DNA of 64,000 nt from Moheibacter sediminis (GCF_900176425.1 NZ_FWXS01000009.1:86058-150057), one strand, 5' to 3'; numbered from the stretch's first letter, positions 16,923-26,218 are shown. The notes: generated from the letters alone by a model not told the origin. Made by a program: numbers and translations.

Positions 16923-18038
16923 ATGAGAAAATTAACCATCATAGCAGGTGTCTTATTATCTGCATTTTCTTTCGCACAAAAAATAGGCGAGTACCAATTT
17001 ACACCATTAGTCAACAACGACCACACGCAAGTCACCGACCAGGGACAAACCGGAACCTGCTGGAGTTTCTCCACCGTTTCCTTCCTCGAATCAGAAGTAA
17101 AACGTATCAACGGAAAGTCCATTGATCTTTCAGAAATGTACATCGTTAAGAATACCTATCCAAAAAAAGCATATAACTACGTTTACCGTCAGGGAAAAGC
17201 GCAATTTTCCGAAGGAGGATTGGCACATGATGTGATCAACGCAGTACGAACAGACGGAATAGTTCCTTTTGAAAATTATACTGGATTTGTGGGTGACATC
17301 AGCAGTTATGACCATTCCGTCATGGTCAACCAATTGACCGGATATGTAGAAAACATTGTCAAATATCCCAATGCTTTCCTCAAAGAAAACTGGATGCAGG
17401 AATTCGACACCACTCTCGAAAAATATATGGGAAAAGAACCCCAATCATTTACTTATGAAGGGAAACAATACACGCCTCAGCAGTTTGCAGCTCACCTAAA
17501 AATCAATCCTGACGATTACGTTTCATTTTCATCTTTTACAAATGTTCCCTATTACAAACCTTTTGTTTTGAGTATTCCTGATAATTTCTCCAACGGCTCA
17601 TTTTACAATTTACCTTTGGACGAATACATGCAGTTGATGGCTGACGCATTGCATAAAGGATTTACCATTTCATTCAGTACAGACGTGAGCGAACCGACTT
17701 TCAGCGCAAAAAATGGAATGGCCATTCTTCCTTTGGAAGGACAAAAAGAAGATTACTTCAAAGTTTTATTACCGGAAAAATGGGCAACTGCAGAAGACCG
17801 CCAAAAGAATTTTGAAAACTATACAACCGTTGACGACCATTTGATGCAAATCACCGGAATTTTGAAAGACCAAATCGGAAACCAATATTTCGACGTAAAA
17901 AACTCTTGGGGAACCAATCTTGCAAATGGCGGAGACATTTATATGTCTGCAGCTTACATGCGTATGAAATCTATTTGTTTTTTAGTTCATAAAGATGCCT
18001 TGTCAAATGATTTGAAGAAGAAATTGGGAATTCAATAA
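16923..18038 (+). CDS. C1-family (papain-like) secreted cysteine peptidase
   Basis: 371 aa. The signal peptide (about 1-19, FSFAQ) is followed by DQGQTGTCWSFSTVSFLESE with Cys46 as nucleophile. The later DDHLMQITGI (His) and VKNSWGTNLANGG (Asn) complete the papain triad. The arrangement resembles bleomycin hydrolase/aminopeptidase C, as annotated in many Bacteroidota, with the large insert between Cys and His. With a signal peptide it should act in the periplasm or outside. Single gene, start at the only ATG preceding a good signal peptide. Confidence 0.88.
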   Translation: MRKLTIIAGVLLSAFSFAQKIGEYQFTPLVNNDHTQVTDQGQTGTCWSFSTVSFLESEVKRINGKSIDLSEMYIVKNTYPKKAYNYVYRQGKAQFSEGGLAHDVINAVRTDGIVPFENYTGFVGDISSYDHSVMVNQLTGYVENIVKYPNAFLKENWMQEFDTTLEKYMGKEPQSFTYEGKQYTPQQFAAHLKINPDDYVSFSSFTNVPYYKPFVLSIPDNFSNGSFYNLPLDEYMQLMADALHKGFTISFSTDVSEPTFSAKNGMAILPLEGQKEDYFKVLLPEKWATAEDRQKNFENYTTVDDHLMQITGILKDQIGNQYFDVKNSWGTNLANGGDIYMSAAYMRMKSICFLVHKDALSNDLKKKLGIQ

Positions 18039-18130
18039 TGATTGGGATTTCATTTAGAATTAATCCAAAACATTCGGAATAAAAATTGCAGAAATCAGAA
18101 CCAACAACCAATTACCCATAAGAATTAAAA

Positions 18131-19135
18131 ATGCAAACATTAGAAAAAGCAGCGGCAACGCTTCCCATTAAAGGATACATGGACATGGAAATTCCGAAAG
18201 GAATGGATTTAATTGTGGAAATCAATCGACTTCGCAAAGAAAAAAATGCCGTCATTTTGGCGCATTATTATCAGACCGGAGACATTCAGGATATTTCCGA
18301 TTTTTTGGGAGACAGTTTACAGTTGGCACGTGCGGCGGCGAAAACCAATGCAGATATGATTGTTTTTTGTGGAGTTCATTTTATGGCAGAAGCTGCAAAA
18401 ATCCTCAATCCCACCAAAAAAGTGGTTTTGCCGGATGTTTTGGCCGGATGTTCTTTGGCGGATTCCTGTACGGGAGAAGGTTTACGCGCATTTCGTGCAC
18501 AATATCCGGGTTCGATTGTCGTGAGTTATATAAATTGTGACGCCGGTGTAAAGGCGGAAAGTGACATCATCGTGACTTCTTCCAATGCGGAACACATCAT
18601 CAATGCTTTGCCGCCTGAGCAAAAAATAATTTTTGCGCCCGATAAAAATTTAGGAAGATATTTGAATCAGGTAACCGGACGCCAGATGATTTTGTGGGAC
18701 GGTGCTTGTATGGTGCACGAAGCATTTTCGCTCGAAAGAATAGCACAGCAAATGGCTGAAAATCCAAATGCGAAACTGATTGCGCATCCGGAATCGGAAG
18801 AGCCTGTTTTGCGAATGGCGCATTTCATCGGTTCTACTTCACGTTTGTTGGATTTTGTGGTGGAAGACGAATCGCAAGAATTCATCATCGCAACCGAAGA
18901 AGGAATCATCCACGAAATGCAGAAATTAGCGCCCAATAAAAAACTCATTCCGGCGCTGACACAGGACGAAAGCTGTAACTGCAGCGAATGTTTTTACATG
19001 AAACGCAACACGATGGAAAAACTTTATCTCTGTATGAAATATGAATTACCCGAAATCCATATCGACGAAGAATTACGCGTGAAAGCTTTGAAATCGATTA
19101 ATCGAATGCTGGAGATGTCGGAGAAGATTAAATAA
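18131..19135 (+). CDS. nadA: Quinolinate synthase A
   Basis: 334 aa. It has the NadA signatures VILAHYYQTGDIQDISDFLGDS, FCGVHFMAEAAKIL, AGCSLADSC and the late QDESCNCSECFYMKRNTMEKL. The conserved cysteines supply the [4Fe-4S] ligands. NadA condenses iminoaspartate with dihydroxyacetone phosphate to quinolinate, early in NAD synthesis. nadB and nadC are not nearby; nadD is 19 kb downstream. No regulatory site recognised in the 92-bp gap upstream. Confidence 0.96.
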   Translation: MQTLEKAAATLPIKGYMDMEIPKGMDLIVEINRLRKEKNAVILAHYYQTGDIQDISDFLGDSLQLARAAAKTNADMIVFCGVHFMAEAAKILNPTKKVVLPDVLAGCSLADSCTGEGLRAFRAQYPGSIVVSYINCDAGVKAESDIIVTSSNAEHIINALPPEQKIIFAPDKNLGRYLNQVTGRQMILWDGACMVHEAFSLERIAQQMAENPNAKLIAHPESEEPVLRMAHFIGSTSRLLDFVVEDESQEFIIATEEGIIHEMQKLAPNKKLIPALTQDESCNCSECFYMKRNTMEKLYLCMKYELPEIHIDEELRVKALKSINRMLEMSEKIK

Positions 19136-19149
19136 GAAGATTAAATTAT

Positions 19150-19623
19150 TTATAAATTAAACGGATTGTTGGTTAGTATATAATTTACGAGATTTAAACT
19201 TTGACGCTGATGCCAATTAATAGCAGTAGGTCGATTAGACCCTCGGCGAGTAATTTTTCCAAGTGGAATTTCTAAAATAAAATCTTTTGGGACAGCAATG
19301 TTCATTATTTTAAAAAATTCTCTGCGTGGCCAAAAACCTCCATCTCTTACTGATGAAATAAAAATGTCATAATTCCCGTTGCTATCAAAGAAATTCTTAA
19401 AATCATTAATAATATCTACAGTATCGGTAGGTGAATTAATAATTATTCGAACATTTCTGCCATAACGATTTAATCCTTCCAAAACAATTCGAAAATCTGA
19501 AAAAGTTGCTGGATAAGATCCTGCAACAACTTGGTATCCTAGATTAATAAGATTATTTGTAAGAAGATAAATCGTCTCACTTTTTCCTACTGATTGTGCT
19601 CCTCCAATTAAAAGACATTCCAT
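19150..19623 (-). CDS. Orphan P-loop NTPase-like protein
   Basis: 157 aa; I do not recognise the family. It starts MECLLIGGAQSVGKSETIY: a beta-strand and a Walker A loop (GGAQSVGKS). A helix and a strand YQVVAGSY follow, as in small nucleotide-binding proteins. A later strand DIFISSVRDGG could be the Walker B position, but the acidic residue is not clear. The C-terminal third has several Arg/Lys (GKITRRGSNRP) that might serve as a lid. Start ATG at 19621-19623. It lies between nadA and a T9SS protein with no evident partner. Confidence 0.6.
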   Translation of the reverse strand: MECLLIGGAQSVGKSETIYLLTNNLINLGYQVVAGSYPATFSDFRIVLEGLNRYGRNVRIIINSPTDTVDIINDFKNFFDSNGNYDIFISSVRDGGFWPRREFFKIMNIAVPKDFILEIPLGKITRRGSNRPTAINWHQRQSLNLVNYILTNNPFNL

Positions 19624-19653
19624 TTTACTGTTTTACAATTATTATAAAATAAC

Positions 19654-21387
19654 CTACTTCACCACCAACTTCTTCGTCACTTTCCCAAATTCTCCTTCAA
19701 AAATTACCAGATAAATTCCGCTCCAAGACGAATTCAAATTCAAAGTAATCTGACCATTTCCATTGTCTATCTTTTGATTAAATAAATTCTCCCCCAAAAC
19801 ATTGTAAATCGAAACATTTACTTGTCCCGAAATGTTTTTCAAATTGAAATGAACTTTGTCTTTTGCAGGATTTGGATAAGGACCCTGGATGTTATTTGCC
19901 GCAAATTCTTCCGTTGACATTTGTGTCACATTGAACGTCCAAAAGCCTTCCGGCGCAGGCAACGGTCTTGAAATTGATTTCCCTGAATTCGCTTCAGCCC
20001 AGATGTAATAATTGATTTCTTCCGCATCAGTCGGAATAGTAAGATTTGTCGTCCATATATCTCCTGAAGTATTGGTCATCGTTGCTTCCTGAAATACAGT
20101 TTCATCTGATTCTTTCCAAAAAACCTTCGCTTCTTCCACACCTGAAATGTGTTTGATTTGTGCTTCCACAGGAATATTGGAAGTGGTAGTCACATTTCTT
20201 AATTTTTCATGTGTAATCCACAACGGATTAGCAACACCAATCGTATGCGTGATGCAATGAATCGCGCCGCTCAATGCAATCAAATTTTCGGTATTGTCCA
20301 CATCGATTCCCACAATTTTATATCCAGGCATCAAATCTTCCCAAATCTGCAATGCTTCCGCATCTACTTCCGGTCGATAAGTAGGCACGAGAATCGTTTT
20401 GTTTATGATAACCGCATTTGTGTAAGTTCTGTATGGTGCGCCGTTATCAGGATGGCTTCCATTCGGACTTGGCGGTGCGGGAATCCAATGAATTTCATAA
20501 TCATTTCCGAAAGGTGTTTGAAAAGTATTGGTGATGTATTCGATATTTTCTTCGATTTGAGGGCCATCTGCTACGCCTTCAGGATATTGACTCACCAAAA
20601 TCGTTTCTTCATCGAGCAATTTCATGTGCATATCGATATGGTGAATTCCATCATAAGGCAGCGTTTCCATTTTTCTATATGAATCAATTCCCATATAATT
20701 TTTTAGAATTAAATCAATTTGTTCTTCCGATTTAACGCTTACGCCATAAGGATTTCCAGCAGCATTTTCATCCAGAATTAATTTCGAAGCAAATGCATTT
20801 CCCATTCCATCCGACATGAAATTTCCACCTGTATTGACCAAATCATTTGGCGAATTATCAGTCACATAAAGCGGTATGTCCAAATAATCTGCATGATAAG
20901 AAGGCAATAAATTATCCTGTGGACGAGGACGGTTGTAAATCCAATCGACTAAAGCGCGCTCGCCCACATCATTCGTGTAAACCGTGTTTCCGGCATAATC
21001 CCGAATCCAAATACTATTGCTTGGTGCATTCAAAAATTCAACATTCGTCAAATCGATTCCATTAGAAGTCAAATAATTTTGAACTGAAGTTTGATTTTGT
21101 GTAGCAATCAAAACCTTACATTCCTGAATGGCAGCAGCGACAATCTGTCTTTGGATATTTTGAAATTCATTTGTCCAGCGAATCACTACATATTCCACCT
21201 CTTCCCATTGCGCCGCCGTTCTGACAGGCAATTCAGGAGCGGGTGTTATTTGCGTTCCTTTGAATTGGAAACTCGTGATCAGACCTTGTTCTTCAGCGGT
21301 TAAACCTTTGGGAAGAACTTCTTGTGCGTTTAGATTGGAATTAATTATAAATAAGGAAAAAAGAATTCCGAAGTAAAATTTTTTCAT
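19654..21387 (-). CDS. Secreted peptidylarginine/agmatine deiminase family protein with type IX sorting domain
   Basis: 577 aa. The signal peptide (about 1-21) is followed by a PAD_porph deiminase domain (about 45-395). Visible sites are NSIWIRDYAGN (substrate-binding Asp), HIDMHMK (His250) and GAIHCITHTIG (Cys378, nucleophile). A linker/Ig-like region (about 395-490) leads to a C-terminal domain starting YPNPAKDKVHF and ending GKVTKKLVVK, the type A T9SS sorting signal. Cytoplasmic agmatine deiminases lack these ends. The layout resembles Porphyromonas PPAD, which citrullinates C-terminal arginines on proteins. Substrate is unproven: agmatine or free arginine remain possible. Confidence 0.85.
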   Translation of the reverse strand: MKKFYFGILFSLFIINSNLNAQEVLPKGLTAEEQGLITSFQFKGTQITPAPELPVRTAAQWEEVEYVVIRWTNEFQNIQRQIVAAAIQECKVLIATQNQTSVQNYLTSNGIDLTNVEFLNAPSNSIWIRDYAGNTVYTNDVGERALVDWIYNRPRPQDNLLPSYHADYLDIPLYVTDNSPNDLVNTGGNFMSDGMGNAFASKLILDENAAGNPYGVSVKSEEQIDLILKNYMGIDSYRKMETLPYDGIHHIDMHMKLLDEETILVSQYPEGVADGPQIEENIEYITNTFQTPFGNDYEIHWIPAPPSPNGSHPDNGAPYRTYTNAVIINKTILVPTYRPEVDAEALQIWEDLMPGYKIVGIDVDNTENLIALSGAIHCITHTIGVANPLWITHEKLRNVTTTSNIPVEAQIKHISGVEEAKVFWKESDETVFQEATMTNTSGDIWTTNLTIPTDAEEINYYIWAEANSGKSISRPLPAPEGFWTFNVTQMSTEEFAANNIQGPYPNPAKDKVHFNLKNISGQVNVSIYNVLGENLFNQKIDNGNGQITLNLNSSWSGIYLVIFEGEFGKVTKKLVVK

Positions 21388-21448
21388 GTGTGTTGTGAAT
21401 TAAGTAGCTAATGTAGAAAATATTATGATTGAAAATTATTTTTAAATG

Positions 21449-21537
21449 TGTCATTGGCTTCGCCGAATCTCCGATTTCTGACGAAGGAAGAATCTAATTC
21501 TATTTTTTTAATAGATTTCTAGTACCTCGAAATGACA
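21449..21537. repeat. Inverted-repeat element with TGTCATT/AATGACA ends
   Basis: TGTCATT (21449-21455) and AATGACA (21531-21537) form terminal inverted repeats of an 89-bp unit in the gap upstream of rsmI. Inside are GAAGGAAGAATCTA and TAGATTTCT, forming an imperfect inner stem. It resembles the TGTCATTTCGA-ended intergenic repeats I recall from Flavobacteriia. No coding capacity. Confidence 0.55.
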
Positions 21538-21580
21538 AGGACTATTTTTTAAATTTAAACAAATTATAAATATTTCGAAC

Positions 21581-21588
21581 TAATTTTG
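21581..21588 (+). promoter_or_regulatory. -7 promoter element of rsmI
   Basis: TAATTTTG fits TAnnTTTG and ends 4 bp before the rsmI ATG at 21593, suggesting a leaderless mRNA. No TTG at the -33 position is apparent. Confidence 0.5.
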
Positions 21589-21592
21589 CGAG

Positions 21593-22264
21593 ATGTCCGG
21601 AATACTTTATTTAGTGCCCACACCGATTGGAAATCTGAAAGACATGACTTTCAGAGCGATTGAAACTTTGAATGAATCTGATATAATTCTTGCTGAAGAC
21701 ACACGCAACAGCGGAATTCTTCTGAAACATTACGAAATTTCAACACAAATGCGCAGTTATCATGCGCACAATGAACATCAGGTAACCGAAGAAATCATCA
21801 AACAATTGAATGAGGGAAAAACCTTTTCTTTGATTACAGATGCGGGTTCGCCGGGAATTTCAGATCCGGGATTTTTGTTGGTTCGGGCTTGTGTGGAAAA
21901 TGGAATTGAAGTAATTGCCTTACCGGGCGCGACGGCTTTTGTTCCGGCTTTGACGGTTTCGGGATTGATTTCAAATGAATTTATTTTTGTAGGTTTTCTT
22001 CCGGTAAAAAAAGGCCGCCAATCGAAATTAAATGAATTAAAAGAAGAAAAACGAACTTTGGTTTTCTACGAATCTCCTCATAAAATCACACGGACTTTAA
22101 AGGATTTGGCAGAAATATTCGGCTCCGAAAGAAAAGCAAGCTTATCGAGAGAAATCACAAAAAAATTCGAAGAAACGCTTCGCGGAACTTTGTCGGAATT
22201 ACATAAAATTTCTGAAACCCGAAACTTAAAAGGCGAAATGGTTTTGGTAGTGGAGGGGAATTAA
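21593..22264 (+). CDS. rsmI: 16S rRNA (cytidine1402-2'-O)-methyltransferase
   Basis: 223 aa, SAM-dependent tetrapyrrole-methylase fold. The start LYLVPTPIGNLKDMTFRAIETL, LAEDTRNSGILLKHY, LITDAGSPGISDPGFLLVRA and ALPGATAFVPALTVSG are the RsmI motifs. It methylates the ribose of C1402 in the ribosomal P site. It overlaps the convergent recJ by 4 bp at the stops. Confidence 0.96.
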   Translation: MSGILYLVPTPIGNLKDMTFRAIETLNESDIILAEDTRNSGILLKHYEISTQMRSYHAHNEHQVTEEIIKQLNEGKTFSLITDAGSPGISDPGFLLVRACVENGIEVIALPGATAFVPALTVSGLISNEFIFVGFLPVKKGRQSKLNELKEEKRTLVFYESPHKITRTLKDLAEIFGSERKASLSREITKKFEETLRGTLSELHKISETRNLKGEMVLVVEGN

Positions 22265-23964
22265 TCCCTAAACCGAACATCCCTGATGTTCAACTGTAAA
22301 TAATTAACTCCTTTCCAGTGATTTTCTTCGATGGAATAAATCGCATCGAATTTCCGGTATTCAAAGTCATGTTTCAGATTCCCCATGCCAAATGCAACAG
22401 CAGATAGCTCTGACTTTGAAGATTCATCATAAAGAGAAATTCTCAAATGCTCACCCTCTTTTCCCATTTCTTTTATTTTTCCACCGATGAGGTTTTTGGT
22501 CAGAAATAAAGGCGTCATATTTTCCGGTCCGAAAGGTGCAAATTGTTTCAACAATCTTCGGAATCGGTCATCAATTTCAGAAAATTGAATTTCAGCATCG
22601 ATTTCTATGCTCGGTTTGCGTTGATTTGGTTTGATTTTTTCTTTGACCAATTCTTCAAATCTTGCTTTGAGCAAAGGAAAATTTTCTTTTTTGAGAGAAA
22701 GCCCCGCTGCAAATTTATGTCCGCCATATTTAGTCAATAAATCTGAACATCCATCTACGATTTCATACAAATCAAAATCTTTGACCGAGCGTGCCGAACC
22801 CGTGATTTCTTCGTCATTTCCATCGGTCAAAACTAAAGTAGGACGGTAATAACTGTCTGTCAATCTTGATGCTACAATCCCCAAGACTCCTTTGTGCCAG
22901 TTTGGATTGTAAACTACCGTGGAGAAATTTTCTTCTTCTTGATTATCTTTGATTTGTTGAATGGCTTCTAGTGTAACGTTGCCATCTTTTTCTTTTCGGG
23001 CATCATTAAGAGTAGAAATATCCGAAGCAAATTGTTTGATTTTTTCAGGATTTTGAGAAATTAACAATTCAACAGATTGTGAAGCATGTTCCAATCTTCC
23101 TGTAGCATTAATTTTAGGCGCAATTGAAAATACGATGGAAGAAATATCAGCTCGTTTTCTCTGCTCTTCTCCCACCAAACTTGCCAATCCGATTCGTGGT
23201 AAGGTTCTCAATTTTTCCAATCCGAAATGAGCTAAAGTCCTGTTTTCATCGATGATGGGGACGATGTCTGCTGCAATGCTGACAACCGCCAAATCAAGGT
23301 ATTCAAAAACAATTTCTTTTTCGATGTTTAATTTTTCGGCTAAAGCCTGAATTAATTTAAATCCAACTCCACAGCCACTTAATTCTTTAAAAGGATAATT
23401 ACAATCAATCCTTTTCGGATCTAAAACCGCAACTGCATCCGGTAAAATCTCTCCGGCCAAATGGTGGTCGCAAATGATAAAATCTATATTTTTTCCATTG
23501 GCATAATCAACTTTGTCAATTGCTTTAATTCCACAATCCAATGCAATAATTAAGGAAAAATTATTGTCGTCCGCATAATCAATTCCCTGATTTGAAATTC
23601 CGTAGCCTTCACTGTATCTGTCTGGAATGTAATACGAAACATTGTCGTAAACTGATTTCAGGAAGTCGTACATCATCGCAACAGCAGTGGTTCCATCTAC
23701 ATCATAATCGCCATAAACCATGATGTTTTCTTGGGAATCAATTGCTTTGAGAGTTCTTTCCACGGCTTTGTCCATATCTTTCATCAGATAAGGATCATAA
23801 AGATTTTCAAGGCTGGGACGAAAGAAATTTTTGGCTTTTTCAAACGTATTGACTCCTCTCTCCGCCAAAATCGTAGCCAAGGGGTACGGCAAAGTGACTT
23901 CTTTCATGAGCAAGTCAACGAAAGATGAATCAGGTTTAGGTTTTAAAACCCATAGGTTTTTCAT
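22261..23964 (-). CDS. recJ: Single-stranded-DNA exonuclease RecJ
   Basis: 567 aa, standard RecJ size. DHH motifs are VYGDYDVDGTTA, IIALDCGIKA and FIICDHHLAG. The DHHA1 motif is KYGGHKFAAGLSL, and an OB-like C-terminal region follows (about 460-567). RecJ degrades single strands 5' to 3' in recombinational repair and mismatch repair. Its stop overlaps rsmI tail to tail by 4 bp. Next upstream gene, hemD, is in the same direction. Confidence 0.96.
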   Translation of the reverse strand: MKNLWVLKPKPDSSFVDLLMKEVTLPYPLATILAERGVNTFEKAKNFFRPSLENLYDPYLMKDMDKAVERTLKAIDSQENIMVYGDYDVDGTTAVAMMYDFLKSVYDNVSYYIPDRYSEGYGISNQGIDYADDNNFSLIIALDCGIKAIDKVDYANGKNIDFIICDHHLAGEILPDAVAVLDPKRIDCNYPFKELSGCGVGFKLIQALAEKLNIEKEIVFEYLDLAVVSIAADIVPIIDENRTLAHFGLEKLRTLPRIGLASLVGEEQRKRADISSIVFSIAPKINATGRLEHASQSVELLISQNPEKIKQFASDISTLNDARKEKDGNVTLEAIQQIKDNQEEENFSTVVYNPNWHKGVLGIVASRLTDSYYRPTLVLTDGNDEEITGSARSVKDFDLYEIVDGCSDLLTKYGGHKFAAGLSLKKENFPLLKARFEELVKEKIKPNQRKPSIEIDAEIQFSEIDDRFRRLLKQFAPFGPENMTPLFLTKNLIGGKIKEMGKEGEHLRISLYDESSKSELSAVAFGMGNLKHDFEYRKFDAIYSIEENHWKGVNYLQLNIRDVRFRD

Positions 23965-24014
23965 CGCCTAAATTTATAAATATTCAGCTACAACCCCAAT
24001 TAAATCAGATAAAA

Positions 24015-24770
24015 TTATTTTTTATTGACTTCCTTCACGTACTTTTCAAGTGCCATGGTCATAGAAGGCGTTTCCGGAGTTGGAACCTCTATGTCTATTC
24101 TTAAACCTAATTCCTTAGCGGCTTGTACTGTTGTTTTTCCAAATACGGCAATACGTGTATTGTCTTGTTTGAACGTCGGGAAGTTTTCAAATAAAGATTT
24201 AATTCCAGACGGTGTAAAGAAAACTAAAATGTCATATTTAACTTCTGTCAAATCAGACAAATCACTTGAAACTGTACGGCAAAGAATTCCTCTTTCCCAG
24301 TTCAGATTCATCTCATTTAAAAATTCTGGAACATCCGGATTTAAAACATCAGAGGAAGGAAGTAAGAACTTCTCATCTTTATGCTTTTTCAAATAAGGAG
24401 CCAAATCATTGATATCTTTTTCTCCGATGTATATTTTTCTTTTTCGGTAAACGATGTATTTCTGAAGATAAAAGGCTATTGCCTCTGATTGACAAAAATA
24501 TTTCATGTCATCAGGCACCTGAAATCTCATTTCTTCTGCCAATCTAAAATAATGGTCAATCACATTTCTACTGGTAAAAATGACAGCGGTATATTTAGAA
24601 AAGTCAACTTTCTGAGACCTTACATCGCGTGCATCAACGCCTTCAACTTTGATAAAAGAACGAAAATCAACTTTGATTTTAGTTCTTTTGCTCAATTCAT
24701 GGTAAGGAGAAGAGTCAGTTGTAGGCTGGGGTTGGGAAACAAGGATGGATTTTACTTTCATTTTAGTCAT
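24015..24770 (-). CDS. hemD: Uroporphyrinogen-III synthase
   Basis: 251 aa with the weakly conserved two-domain HemD fold: an N-terminal ILVSQPQPTTDSSPYHELSK, a mid FTSRNVIDHYFRLAEE, and LVFFTPSGIKSLFENFPTF with FGKTTVQAAKELGLRI near the end. It cyclises hydroxymethylbilane to uroporphyrinogen III in heme synthesis. It starts 4 bp after the DUF4271 stop, so the two are one operon, a pairing common in Flavobacteriia. Another in-frame ATG three codons in is also possible. Confidence 0.9.
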   Translation of the reverse strand: MTKMKVKSILVSQPQPTTDSSPYHELSKRTKIKVDFRSFIKVEGVDARDVRSQKVDFSKYTAVIFTSRNVIDHYFRLAEEMRFQVPDDMKYFCQSEAIAFYLQKYIVYRKRKIYIGEKDINDLAPYLKKHKDEKFLLPSSDVLNPDVPEFLNEMNLNWERGILCRTVSSDLSDLTEVKYDILVFFTPSGIKSLFENFPTFKQDNTRIAVFGKTTVQAAKELGLRIDIEVPTPETPSMTMALEKYVKEVNKK

Positions 24771-24774
24771 TTAA

Positions 24775-25431
24775 TTACCAAATGGTTAGAAATTTATACA
24801 ATACTAATAAGGGTAAAATTTCAAGTGCACAAAGATACAAAATATTATAATACCAATTCTTGCTAATTTGTTCCTGCTGATTTTTGGTTCTGTAAACGAA
24901 CTGCCAGGCTCTTACAATTATCAGAATGCTGATGCAGGCAATAAAAATTGGTAATTTGGGTAAATTTGAAAAATAAAAAATCAGAACCGATAACCATAAA
25001 ACCGCTACAGAATAAAATCTGTAATAGCTCGAAACCCGGAAATTAAATGTGTTATTGTGTGTAACTTTGAAGGCATAGGCACCCAATAAAGCAAAAAAAA
25101 ATTTAAGCCAAAAAAATAAAATCAAAGCCAAACCTACCATCAATGCTTTGGTGATGGGCAGATAAAATATATAGTCATAATCCTGCGTCAGATAAGGAAC
25201 ACAAAGACTTCCCAACAAAATTGCAAATAAAAATTGATTAATCAACGAAAAAATCTGCTGATTGTCATTCACATCTACAAATTGTTCCAAATTGCCTATT
25301 GCATAAAAATGGTTGGTAAAAAGTACTTTGCTGATGACCAATACAAGCATAGTCAAAACCAAAACACCAATTACCCAATTGAGGTTTTCTATTGGTCGTT
25401 CCGTAAAAATTGTTGTAGTTAAAACAATCAT
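24775..25431 (-). CDS. DUF4271 multi-pass membrane protein
   Basis: 218 aa from the ATG at 25429-25431; six or so hydrophobic helices. I prefer this start to an in-frame ATG 17 codons upstream, because TATTTTTG, a -7 element, lies in between, 8 bp before this ATG. The segment FTERPIENLNWVIGVLVLTML is the typical DUF4271 opening. Function is unknown; its fixed link to hemD suggests a role near heme or envelope, but nothing in the sequence shows it. Confidence 0.8.
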   Translation of the reverse strand: MIVLTTTIFTERPIENLNWVIGVLVLTMLVLVISKVLFTNHFYAIGNLEQFVDVNDNQQIFSLINQFLFAILLGSLCVPYLTQDYDYIFYLPITKALMVGLALILFFWLKFFFALLGAYAFKVTHNNTFNFRVSSYYRFYSVAVLWLSVLIFYFSNLPKLPIFIACISILIIVRAWQFVYRTKNQQEQISKNWYYNILYLCALEILPLLVLYKFLTIW

Positions 25432-25439
25432 AATCTTTG

Positions 25440-25447
25440 CAAAAATA
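25440..25447 (-). promoter_or_regulatory. -7 promoter element of the DUF4271-hemD operon
   Basis: On the minus strand TATTTTTG (fits TAnnTTTG) ends 8 bp before the ATG at 25431. It supports that start codon and a very short leader. Confidence 0.55.
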
Positions 25448-25498
25448 CAAAAGTGCAGTATAGGAATGATTATATTAGCCACTTAATTTAGAAGCCCG

Positions 25499-26218
25499 AT
25501 GTCTGAGCGTTTGGTCATCATCCCAACTTACAACGAGTTGGAAAACGTAGAAAATATAATCCGCAAAGTTTTTGCACTCCCCGCTGACTTTCACATTTTG
25601 ATTGTGGATGACAGTTCCCCTGACGGAACGGGTTTTATAGTGAGAGAATTACAAAAAGAATTTCCAAAATTATTTTTAGAAACCCGAATTGAAAAAGATG
25701 GATTGGGGAAAGCTTATACACATGGTTTCAAATGGGCTTTAGACAGAAGCTATCAGTACATTTTTGAAATGGATGCAGACTTGTCACACAACCCCGAAGA
25801 CCTTCCCAAATTATTACAAGCTTTAGAAAACGGAAATGACGTTTCCGTAGGTTCACGTTATTCACATGGTGTAAATGTGGTCAATTGGCCCATGACAAGA
25901 GTTTTGCTTTCATTCATCGCTTCGAAATATGCACGTTTTGTTACGGGACTTCCGGTAAATGATGCCACGGCAGGATTTGTAGGTTACAAACGAATTGTTT
26001 TGGAAAAATTGGATTTAAATCGTATAAAATTCAAAGGGTATGGATTTCAAATTGAAATGAAATACAAATCTTGGAAGAAAGGCTTTAAAATTATTGAAGT
26101 TCCGATTATCTTTACAAACCGCGTTGCGGGCGAATCTAAAATCAGTGCCAACATAATGGGAGAAGCCGTTTTTGGAATTCTTATGTTGCGAATTCGAAGT
26201 ATATTTGGAACCTTATGA
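25499..26218 (+). CDS. Polyprenol-phosphate mannosyltransferase-like GT2 glycosyltransferase
   Basis: 239 aa GT-A fold. It has IIPTYNELENVENIIRKV (nucleotide site), LIVDDSSPDGTG, EMDADLSHNPEDLPKLL (DxD-type metal site) and GYGFQIEMKYKSWKKGFKIIEVPIIFTNRVAGESK. This is the DPM1/Ppm1 pattern without the C-terminal membrane part. It would load mannose (or a related hexose) on a polyprenyl phosphate at the inner membrane for envelope glycan assembly. Its stop overlaps the start of the DUF4296 gene (ATGA). Confidence 0.92.
   Translation: MSERLVIIPTYNELENVENIIRKVFALPADFHILIVDDSSPDGTGFIVRELQKEFPKLFLETRIEKDGLGKAYTHGFKWALDRSYQYIFEMDADLSHNPEDLPKLLQALENGNDVSVGSRYSHGVNVVNWPMTRVLLSFIASKYARFVTGLPVNDATAGFVGYKRIVLEKLDLNRIKFKGYGFQIEMKYKSWKKGFKIIEVPIIFTNRVAGESKISANIMGEAVFGILMLRIRSIFGTL

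Noticed and set aside
20209..20682. 157-aa open frame opposite the deiminase gene
   Set aside because: It is antisense to a clear deiminase with intact motifs and has low-complexity His/Arg/Ile content typical of shadow frames.
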